Below, in pieces: positions 33,151-38,940 of a DNA stretch of 38,940 nt; position 1 is the first letter of the stretch, and every line of letters starts with the position of its first letter. The stretch comes from Candidatus Gastranaerophilales bacterium (GTDB taxonomy: Bacteria; Cyanobacteriota; Vampirovibrionia; Gastranaerophilales; Gastranaerophilaceae). A program made the translations under genes and the position numbers. The stretch is taken from positions 1 through 38,940 of the forward strand of contig CANQMP010000017.1 in assembly GCA_947624975.1 (NCBI GenBank), written 5' to 3'. The notes below the pieces were generated by a model that saw only the letters and a program-made list of their open reading frames with translations, made no database searches and was not told the origin of the DNA.

Positions 33151-33233
33151 ACCTTTTAAAACAAACTGAACCCTAAAAACCGAACAAAGTAAAAAAAGTC
33201 GGTTTTAGGGTTTCAGTTCAAAAGGTATTTTTT
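33151..33233. terminator. Long imperfect hairpin between convergent genes
   Basis: About 29-32 nt on each side pair with several mismatches (ACCTTTT ... CCTAAAAACCGA against TCGGTTTTAGGG ... AAAAGGT), loop near 33187-33198, followed by ATTTTTTTATTTA on the plus strand and TTTTTTTTATG on the minus strand. It can terminate both 30743-33130 and pnp. Confidence 0.75.
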
Positions 33234-33239
33234 TATTTA

Positions 33240-35381
33240 TTATTGAAGATTAGCTTTTTCTTCTTCGCTAACTCCTTTAATCGTGAGGTTAACTCTGCCT
33301 TTGTCGTCGATTTTAACGACTTTAACGATAACCTCCTGACCGATTTGAAGGTGTGGTTCAATAGTTTCAATCCGTTCGTTGCAAACTTGTGAAATATGTA
33401 CCATACCGTCTTTTCCGGGAGCGAGTTCGACAAAAGCACCTATCGGAATGATTCTTACGACTTTACCTTTCAATACCATGCCCTGTTCGGGTTTGAAAGT
33501 AAGTTCTTTAATCATTCTTATAGCGATTTCGGCACCCTCTTGATCATTTGAGGTAATTGTTACAACACCTGAATCCTGAATATCAATTTCCGCACCAGAT
33601 GCGTCAATTATTGCTCTGATTTGCTTTCCACCCGGTCCGATAACCGTTCCTATATCTTCAACAGGAATTGTCATCGTTGAAATGCTCGGTGCAAACGGTG
33701 ACATTGCACCCGGTTCGGTTATAACTTCTCTCATTTTGGAAAGGATATGTAATCTGCCTTCTTTAGCTTGAGCTAACGCTCTGCGTAACGTATCGTTTGC
33801 AATACCTTTAGCTTTCATATCCATTTGTAGTGCCGTAATTCCCGTATCGTTACCCGTAACTTTAAAGTCCATATCGCCTAAAAAGTCCTCGATACCCTGA
33901 ATATCGGTTAACACAACAGGTTCTTTGCCTTCTTCGGTAATCATACCCATTGCAACACCGCCTATCATGCATTTAACGGGAACGCCCGCATTCATCAATG
34001 CCATTGAAGAACCGCAGGTTGATGCCATAGATGTTGAACCGTTGGATTCCAAAACATCCGATGTAACTCTTATTGTATAGCCGAATTCTTCCTGTGAGGG
34101 AAGTGCGGGAACATTAGCACGTTCCGCGAGATTTCCGTGTCCGACTTCACGTCTGCCGGGACCTCTCAGGGGTTTAACTTCACCGACGGAAAATCCGGGG
34201 AATATGTATTTGTGCATATAAGTTTTTTCGGTTTCGGGGTCTACTCCGTCGAGTTCCTGTTTCATTGCAGGGCCTGCTAAAGTTGCGACCGAAAGAACCT
34301 GCGTTTGTCCTCTGGTAAATACGGCAGAACCGTGAGCTCTAGGAATAACTCCGACTTCACACCAAATCGGACGAACTTCATGCGGTTTTCTGCCATCTGC
34401 TCTGACGCCTTCTTCCAAAATCATTGTACGCATAATTTTCTTTTCAGCGTTTTTGAATTCTTCCGCAACAAAGTCAATTCCGGTTTCTTCCATGATTTTT
34501 TTGCTGTAATCATCTTCGGGTAATGCATCGATTTTTTCTTTGACAAGTTTTTTTGCTTCTTCAAGTTTTTCTTGTCTGTAAGTTCTGTCGAAGTTGTGAT
34601 AAGCGTCAAAAATCATATCGTGAGCGGTTTCGTCAATAATCTTTTTAATTTCCGTTGTATCGTACGGGTTAACGAATTCTTCTTTAACCACAGAGCATGC
34701 TTTTGCGAATTCAAGTTGAGCATCGCACTGTTTTCTGATTTCAACCTGTGCAAATTCAACCGCATTCATAATATCATCCTCGGTAACGAATTTACATCCT
34801 GCTTCAACCATAATTACACTGTCATGCGTACCTGCTACAACAATGTCTAAATCAGATTTATCAGCTTGCTGGTGAGTCGGGTTAGCGATCATATTACCGT
34901 TTTCATCTCTTGAAACTCTGACTGCACCGATAGGGCCTTCAAAAGGAGCACCCGAAAGCATTAAAGCGCATGATGCACCGAGCATTGCAAGAGTATCAGG
35001 CTGATTTTGCTGATCGTAGCTGAATAACTGGGCTACGATTTGTATATCGTTTCTGTAACCCTTGGGGAACAAAGGTCTTATCGGTCTGTCAATAAGACGG
35101 GAAATAAGAATTGCTTTATCGCTTGCTTTACCTTCGGATCTGTTGTATCCGCCCGGAATTCTTCCTATTGCAGACATTCTTTCTTCATAGTCGATAAGTA
35201 ACGGGAAAAAGTCTATTCCGACTCTGGGTTCTTTTGATACAACGCAGTGAACAAAAAGCATTGTGTCACCGCATCTCACGGTAACGGAACCGTTAGTGGA
35301 CTGACCGTACTTGCCCGTTTCTACGGTAACTGTTTTACCGCCGATTTCAATTTCAAATTTTTTGGTTTCAGGTATTGTCAT
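33240..35381 (-). CDS. pnp: Polyribonucleotide nucleotidyltransferase (PNPase)
   Basis: 713 aa from the ATG at 35381 (AAAGGAAG upstream; the 18-codon extension is rejected). Two RNase PH domains (about 10-140 and 320-460, the second with GDMDFKVTG near the catalytic Asp), a helical linker, a KH domain with IGPGGKQIR (about 558-566) and an S1 domain (GKVVRIIPIGAFVELAPGKD) at the C-terminus. It degrades RNA 3' to 5' with phosphate. rpsO, its common neighbour, is absent. A stem-loop in its leader could allow self-regulation. Confidence 0.98.
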   Translation of the reverse strand: MTIPETKKFEIEIGGKTVTVETGKYGQSTNGSVTVRCGDTMLFVHCVVSKEPRVGIDFFPLLIDYEERMSAIGRIPGGYNRSEGKASDKAILISRLIDRPIRPLFPKGYRNDIQIVAQLFSYDQQNQPDTLAMLGASCALMLSGAPFEGPIGAVRVSRDENGNMIANPTHQQADKSDLDIVVAGTHDSVIMVEAGCKFVTEDDIMNAVEFAQVEIRKQCDAQLEFAKACSVVKEEFVNPYDTTEIKKIIDETAHDMIFDAYHNFDRTYRQEKLEEAKKLVKEKIDALPEDDYSKKIMEETGIDFVAEEFKNAEKKIMRTMILEEGVRADGRKPHEVRPIWCEVGVIPRAHGSAVFTRGQTQVLSVATLAGPAMKQELDGVDPETEKTYMHKYIFPGFSVGEVKPLRGPGRREVGHGNLAERANVPALPSQEEFGYTIRVTSDVLESNGSTSMASTCGSSMALMNAGVPVKCMIGGVAMGMITEEGKEPVVLTDIQGIEDFLGDMDFKVTGNDTGITALQMDMKAKGIANDTLRRALAQAKEGRLHILSKMREVITEPGAMSPFAPSISTMTIPVEDIGTVIGPGGKQIRAIIDASGAEIDIQDSGVVTITSNDQEGAEIAIRMIKELTFKPEQGMVLKGKVVRIIPIGAFVELAPGKDGMVHISQVCNERIETIEPHLQIGQEVIVKVVKIDDKGRVNLTIKGVSEEEKANLQ

Positions 35382-35396
35382 ACTACTTCCTTTCTT

Positions 35397-35420
35397 GTTT
35401 GGAGCGAACTTTCTCCAAAC
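35397..35420 (-). promoter_or_regulatory. Stem-loop in the pnp leader
   Basis: GTTTGGAG (35420-35413 on the minus strand) pairs perfectly with CTCCAAAC (35404-35397), loop of eight, ending about ten bases before the AAAGGAAG Shine-Dalgarno. In E. coli a leader hairpin cut by RNase III mediates pnp autoregulation; the analogy is inferred from position. Confidence 0.5.
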
Positions 35421-35488
35421 CCGTGCCTTGCACATTATTTTCTATACACTTCTTATGTTCAATAAAATTATACATCAAAAAAGAAAAA

Positions 35489-35516
35489 TTTACTAAGTAT
35501 GATTTTATGATATAAT
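35489..35516 (+). promoter_or_regulatory. dnaX promoter, extended -10, probably leaderless
   Basis: -35 TTTACT (35489-35494), 16-nt spacer containing TG at 35508-35509, -10 TATAAT (35511-35516), then six bases to the ATG at 35523. No Shine-Dalgarno fits. Confidence 0.6.
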
Positions 35517-35522
35517 TTTATT

Positions 35523-37340
35523 ATGAGTTACGTACCTTTATACAGAAAATATCGTCCGCAAACGCTTGAAGAAGTTGTCGGACAGGAGCATATTAAAAAA
35601 GCTCTTGCAAATGCGATAGAACTTAACAAAATTTCGCATGCCTATCTTTTTACCGGCCCGAGGGGAACGGGAAAGACTTCCACGGCAAGAATTTTTGCCA
35701 AATCTCTGAATTGTAAAGAAGGCCCGACGGTTAAACCCTGCGGAGTTTGCGAAAACTGTATTGACATAACAAATTCAACTCCGATGGACGTAATTGAAAT
35801 AGACGCAGCAAGCAACAGAAAAGTCGAGGATGCACAAAACATTCTCGAAAAAGTCATGTACGCACCCGTTAACAGCAGGTACAAAATATATATAATAGAT
35901 GAAGTTCACATGCTCTCGACTACGGCATTTAATGCACTTTTAAAAACACTTGAAGAACCGCCAGAAAATGTCATCTTTATACTCGCAACTACGGAAGTTC
36001 ACAAAGTTTTGGATACAATTAAAAGCCGCTGCCAAAGATTTGATTTCAAAAGAATTACAACCGCAGACATCGTAAAACACTTGAGAAACATCGCCGATAA
36101 AGAAAAAATTAATATCACTGACGATGCACTTAATACGATAGCGAAAAATTCGGCAGGTGGAATGCGTGACAGTATCGCTCTTTTAGACCAGTTAAGCATA
36201 TTAGGGAGCAAAGATGAGATTACAACAGACGATATAAATAACCTTCTTGGTCGTCTGTCTTTTGATATACTTCACTCTCTTGCTGACAAAATCTTGAATT
36301 CAGACATTCAAGGGGCTGTGGAGCTGCTCGAAAATATCTACAATTCGGGTAATGAGCCTGTACAAATTTTAAACAACCTGACAGATTACTTGAGAAACCT
36401 TCTTGTCGTAAAAAATTGCAGCAAAGACGCGGTTTTTGAACTTACACAACTTAACGCCGAACAGGCAAAACATTTGTCTTTGCAGGCGGAAAACATTGAA
36501 ACACAACAAATTGTTTCACTTATCGACAAGTCTGCCGAATATATAAAGGAAACAAAACTTACCAATAACCCGCATTTATGGCTTGAAGTCGCAATTATTG
36601 ATTTGGCTAACCTGACCGAAAACACTAAACTCGCCCAACTTCAGGAAAGAATTTTAAGACTTGAAGGCGGAAATACCGAACCTGCAAGAATTTATTCGTA
36701 TAAAGCTCCTGAAATTCCGAAATCAGTGCCGACACAAGCGGTTAAAGAAGAAGTTAAACAGGAAATTAAACAAGAAAAATCCGAAAAAATCGAACCGAAA
36801 GCTGAAATTAAAGATGAAACCAAATCCGAAAGTTTTTCACCAATGCCAAAATCAAAACATGTAGATGAAAATGACATTTCGATACTGTGGGGAAAACTTT
36901 TGAACAGTATTAAAAGCACGCCTACACGTGCACTTTTAAACCAGTGGGCAGTCCCGATAAAAATTAGTGCCGAAGAAACAGTAATTGCGGTAAAAAATGA
37001 AATGTTTTTGAATAAAGTTCAAAGCTCAATTCAAACGATTACGGACTCGGTTAATGAAATTTTTTCTCAAACGAATTCAAATGTAAATGTAAGACTTTTG
37101 CAAAGTTCGGATAATGAAGTAAAACCTGCCGCCCCTGCAAAACCTAAACCTTCGCCATACATTCCGCCCAAAAACGAAACGGAAGAAATCGAACAGGATA
37201 TCGAACAAGAAATTGAACAGGAAATTGAAGAAACAAAATCGGAAAAGCAGCCTGAAATCAAAATGTCGGATGAATTAATGATGTATTCGGATAATGTAAA
37301 TATGATTCTGGATGTTTTTGACGGAAAAATTATAAAATAG
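35523..37340 (+). CDS. dnaX: DNA polymerase III subunit gamma/tau
   Basis: 605 aa. RuvB-like AAA+ start MSYVPLYRKYRPQTLEEVVG, Walker A GPRGTGKT (45-52), zinc-binding C64, C73, C76, C79 (KPCGVCENC), Walker B IIDEVHML and sensor 1 ATTE, SRC motif with KSRCQRF. A clamp-loader domain III follows (about 225-360), then a low-complexity Lys/Glu linker and a C-terminal tau-like region. It is the motor of the clamp loader. The stretch about 556-572 is built of four tandem EIEQ-like units. No A-AAA-AAG-type slippery heptamer with a nearby stop was noticed, so a separate gamma form by frameshift is not supported. Confidence 0.97.
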   Translation: MSYVPLYRKYRPQTLEEVVGQEHIKKALANAIELNKISHAYLFTGPRGTGKTSTARIFAKSLNCKEGPTVKPCGVCENCIDITNSTPMDVIEIDAASNRKVEDAQNILEKVMYAPVNSRYKIYIIDEVHMLSTTAFNALLKTLEEPPENVIFILATTEVHKVLDTIKSRCQRFDFKRITTADIVKHLRNIADKEKINITDDALNTIAKNSAGGMRDSIALLDQLSILGSKDEITTDDINNLLGRLSFDILHSLADKILNSDIQGAVELLENIYNSGNEPVQILNNLTDYLRNLLVVKNCSKDAVFELTQLNAEQAKHLSLQAENIETQQIVSLIDKSAEYIKETKLTNNPHLWLEVAIIDLANLTENTKLAQLQERILRLEGGNTEPARIYSYKAPEIPKSVPTQAVKEEVKQEIKQEKSEKIEPKAEIKDETKSESFSPMPKSKHVDENDISILWGKLLNSIKSTPTRALLNQWAVPIKISAEETVIAVKNEMFLNKVQSSIQTITDSVNEIFSQTNSNVNVRLLQSSDNEVKPAAPAKPKPSPYIPPKNETEEIEQDIEQEIEQEIEETKSEKQPEIKMSDELMMYSDNVNMILDVFDGKIIK

Positions 37341-37424
37341 CAAAAAAAATTACGGCACTGCATGCAAAAAAAATTCAAACAGTTTAAACCATAACGGCTA
37401 AAAGATTTTGCGATAAAATTCTAA

Positions 37425-37607
37425 TCAGTTATTTGACAGAACCGAATATTCAGACTCGCGAACCTCTGCTTTTGTAATTTTTATGATATTGTTTTCGACT
37501 TTTACTTCCAGCATGTCCATTTCGGGATTTACGTCAATTAATTCAAGTAATGTTTTGGGCATAAACAAAGCCCAGCCGCTGCCTGAACGTGATAATTTTT
37601 TCTTCAT
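37425..37607 (-). CDS. AbrB/MazE-like (SpoVT-AbrB) DNA-binding protein
   Basis: 60 aa from the ATG at 37607, chosen over a longer frame because the conserved domain starts here (KKLSRSGSGWALFMPKTLLE). This is a swapped-hairpin AbrB domain, with LEVKVENNIIKITKAE as its second half. GGAG (37622-37619) is 11 bases upstream. Such proteins act as transition-state regulators or antitoxins; no toxin gene follows, since dnaX converges from the other side. It faces the prepilin locus and may control it through the inverted repeats at 37623-37706. Confidence 0.85.
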   Translation of the reverse strand: MKKKLSRSGSGWALFMPKTLLELIDVNPEMDMLEVKVENNIIKITKAEVRESEYSVLSNN

Positions 37608-37622
37608 AACAGTTATATCTCC

Positions 37623-37657
37623 ATGATTTTGTACATATATATACTTTACAAAATCAT
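37623..37657. promoter_or_regulatory. 11-bp perfect inverted repeat (candidate AbrB operator)
   Basis: ATGATTTTGTA (37623-37633) and TACAAAATCAT (37647-37657), 13 bases apart, lie directly upstream of the AbrB-like gene's Shine-Dalgarno. Confidence 0.5.
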
Positions 37658-37666
37658 AGACATGAG

Positions 37667-37706
37667 TTATACTTGTATTATATATAAATATTATACTTAT
37701 ATTATA
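37667..37706. repeat. 16-bp direct repeats upstream of the truncated prepilin
   Basis: TTATACTTGTATTATA (37667-37682) and TTATACTTATATTATA (37691-37706), one mismatch, 24 bp start to start, i.e. roughly two helical turns. Each copy holds a -10-like TATTATA. Together with the inverted repeat at 37623-37657 it fills the divergent promoter region. Confidence 0.5.
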
Positions 37707-37724
37707 AGTACAGAAGGATGACTT

Positions 37725-37829
37725 ATGAAAAGGATTACGAAAAAACATTCCGCATTTACACTCGCCGAAGGTGCTACACAGCGGATTTGCAAAAGAATAA
37801 AAAGACTATCCCTCGCCCCTTGCATATAA
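37725..37829 (+). pseudogene. Truncated prepilin leader
   Basis: 34 codons from an ATG at 37725 with AGAAGGA seven bases upstream: MKRITKKHSAFTLAEGATQR, then a Lys/Arg-rich tail and a stop. It contains the AFTLAE prepilin-peptidase/methylation motif but lacks the hydrophobic helix that must follow. The GC-rich palindromic repeat starting at 37810 supplies its last codons, which suggests the repeat truncated it. It could still be translated as a short peptide. Confidence 0.55.
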
Positions 37830-37868
37830 ATTCCCTCTCCCCCTGCGGGAGAGGGCTAGGGTGAGGGG
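37810..37868. repeat. GC-rich palindromic intergenic repeat, copy 1
   Basis: Inner stem CCCTCTCCC and GGGAGAGGG around CCTGC (37833-37855), outer arms CCCTCGCCC (37810-37818) and GGGTGAGGG (37859-37867). This type of CCCTCTCCCGCAGGG palindrome is a widespread intergenic element in bacteria. A partial copy in inverse orientation lies at 38858-38886. Confidence 0.75.
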
Positions 37869-37921
37869 TCAGATTTCATTAAGAATTTTTAAAATTTTAT
37901 AAAAAATTTCCATTTCCCCTC

Positions 37922-37949
37922 TTGCATTTTTTAAAAAATCGTTTATAAT
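37922..37949 (+). promoter_or_regulatory. Promoter of the poly-G prepilin gene
   Basis: -35 TTGCAT (37922-37927), 16-nt spacer, -10 TATAAT (37944-37949). AAAGGA (37968-37973) then precedes the ATG at 37983 by nine bases. Confidence 0.65.
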
Positions 37950-37982
37950 GAGAATGTATAAGAAAACGAAAGGAAAAATGTT

Positions 37983-38776
37983 ATGAAGAAGATTACTATT
38001 AGCGCACTTAACCCATCGGGGGGGGGGGGGGATTTTCTCCTAGCAAGGGTTTTGAGGGTATTCTAACCTCAAAAACCAAGAATTACGCGTTTACCCTTGC
38101 TGAGGTCTTAATCACCCTTGCTGTCGTTGGCGTCGTTGCGGCGTTAACAATACCGACTTTGATAAACAGTTATCAGGAAAAAGCTACTATAACAAAGGTT
38201 AAAAAATTCTATTCGTTTTTCTCACAATGCTACCTTTCTGTAGTGCAAGAAAACGGTTTGCCCTCACAATGGGGAATTACAGGGAGAAGTCTTGATAACA
38301 GTATTTTGATAAGGGATAAATTTTTGCCGGAATTAAAAGTATTGAAAACTTGCGATGCTGGTACAAAGGATTGCCAAATGGAGTATTATTATAAAGAAGG
38401 CGAATTAGACAGCAACTACTCAAAAGTTACATCTGCCATCTTTTTAGCGGACGGAACAACAGTAATCTTTATGCCGAATGGTCCCGCTCCACGTTATGAT
38501 ATTAACTCTGAATTACATGATTGGTTTGAGGTTCAGATAGATGTAAATGGTAGTGTAAATCCGCCAAATATTCATGGCAAAGACTTATTCTTGTTTTATG
38601 TAACGGATAAAGGAATTATGCCTGCCGGTTTTAAAGGGGATGGATTTTCACCTTTTGATACTTATTGTATTAGAAATAAAGGTTACGGTTGTACTGCATG
38701 GGTAGTCTACAACGAAAATATGGACTATTTGCACTGTGATGACTTATCTTGGGACGGTAAACACAAATGCGACTAG
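37983..38776 (+). CDS. Type IV prepilin-like protein, frame interrupted at a poly-G tract (candidate phase-variable gene)
   Basis: From the ATG at 37983 the frame reads MKKITISALNPS, enters 14 G (38018-38031) and ends at TAA 38064-38066. A second frame is open from the G tract to the TAG at 38774-38776 and encodes GFSPSKGFEGILTSKTKNYA then FTLAEVLITLAVVGVVAALT (prepilin cleavage after Ala, methylated Phe, conserved Glu5), followed by a globular domain with six Cys, ending near DDLSWDGKHKCD. Adding one G, or removing two, joins both frames into one prepilin of about 264 aa. There is no start codon in the second frame before the FTLAE motif, so the tract length decides expression. Good promoter and AAAGGA support the upstream ATG. 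Confidence 0.8.
38018..38031 (+). repeat. Poly-G tract of 14
   Basis: A homopolymer of 14 G in AT-rich DNA, located 12 codons into the prepilin gene. Such tracts vary by slipped-strand mispairing in contingency genes of other bacteria. Confidence 0.9.
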
Positions 38777-38806
38777 GCATGTTAGAAAATAGGATGAGTA
38801 AAGTAG

Positions 38807-38837
38807 GATGGGTGAAACGATTTTCATTTCACCCATC
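38807..38837. repeat. Perfect hairpin of the GTAGGxTGGG type
   Basis: GATGGGTGAAA (38807-38817) pairs with TTTCACCCATC (38827-38837), loop of nine, preceded by GTAG. It resembles the GTAGGTTGGG repeat at 24321. No T tract follows, so it is not a standard terminator. The remaining stretch 38777-38940 holds no gene. Confidence 0.6.
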
Positions 38838-38857
38838 AATAATATGATATAATATAA

Positions 38858-38886
38858 CCCCTTACCCTAACCCTCTCCCGCAGGGG
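38858..38886. repeat. GC-rich palindromic repeat, copy 2 (partial, inverted)
   Basis: The 29 nt are the reverse complement of 37840-37868 with two mismatches; the second half of the palindrome is missing. The two copies bracket the prepilin gene. Confidence 0.7.
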
Positions 38887-38940
38887 ATTGTCAACTTTTC
38901 ATTGCATTAAGGATAAAGTCTTTGTAGAATAAAAGGTCAA

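Noticed and set aside
35523-37340. Programmed frameshift in dnaX as in E. coli
   Set aside because: The A-rich linker contains runs of up to six A, but no A-AAA-AAG heptamer followed closely by a stop in the shifted frame was recognised.
38018-38031. Poly-G tract as pure assembly artefact
   Set aside because: Not excluded, but both flanking frames are sensible and in phase for tract lengths of 12 or 15, which fits slippage; kept as a finding with the caveat that reads must be checked.

Overview
The window is AT-rich, gene-dense bacterial chromosome. Several traits point to a gut relative of the Cyanobacteria (Vampirovibrionia/Melainabacteria, probably Gastranaerophilales): an SLH-domain envelope protein, a protein resembling cyanobacterial DUF1822 proteins, type IV prepilin-like proteins with an FTLAEVLITL methylation motif, and several lineage-restricted proteins sharing a short N-terminal [NS]-[VLI]-[SN]-F-x-[AT] signature. 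The taxon is an inference from protein character; no rRNA gene is present.

Layout. 1-1523 holds the 5' part of an acidic DUF1822-like gene that leaves the window. 1681-4335 holds two small membrane-anchored basic proteins around a yajQ-hemW operon. 4411-5137 is rpmI-rplT. 5162-6596 is a small XRE regulator divergent from a GT9-like glycosyltransferase, with four TACGTA boxes between them. 6598-10075 is a sensor kinase / single-domain response regulator / PilB-like ATPase operon in which the ATPase motifs have decayed. 10112-13617 carries a bifunctional Rel (p)ppGpp enzyme, a YggU-family protein and two unknown proteins. 13713-20625 is a same-strand cluster: YdjC/ChbG deacetylase, secreted phospholipase D-like protein, glutaredoxin, a hybrid-cluster-protein (Hcp) homologue that has lost every hybrid-cluster ligand, and two related HNH-type proteins whose zinc-binding halves are separated by 189 and 308 residues. 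20696-22832 is a polyprenyl-phosphate glycosyltransferase and the SLH protein.

22887-26150 is an accessory stretch: an ADP-ribosyltransferase-like protein with a broken N-terminus, a protein of unknown function, an XRE regulator, several repeats, and a tRNA-Val(TAC) gene whose 3' end is duplicated 1.6 kb away, as expected for a small integrated element or its remnant. 26257-37340 returns to core functions: two exported proteins, an RpoD-family sigma factor, purA with a PfkB kinase, a large lineage-specific protein, pnp and dnaX. 37425-38940 is a second variable locus: an AbrB-like regulator, a truncated prepilin, and a prepilin gene whose reading frame passes through 14 consecutive G residues. 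In the sequenced state the frame is off; one extra G, or two fewer, would join it to a complete open prepilin frame. Inverted copies of a GC-rich palindromic repeat flank this locus.

The most interesting items are the poly-G prepilin switch, the ligand-less Hcp homologue next to the paired split-HNH proteins, the shared N-terminal SF-x-A signature, and a recurring promoter layout (TG-N-TANAAT followed by 6-7 nt and the start codon, no Shine-Dalgarno) that predicts leaderless mRNAs for several genes including dnaX.
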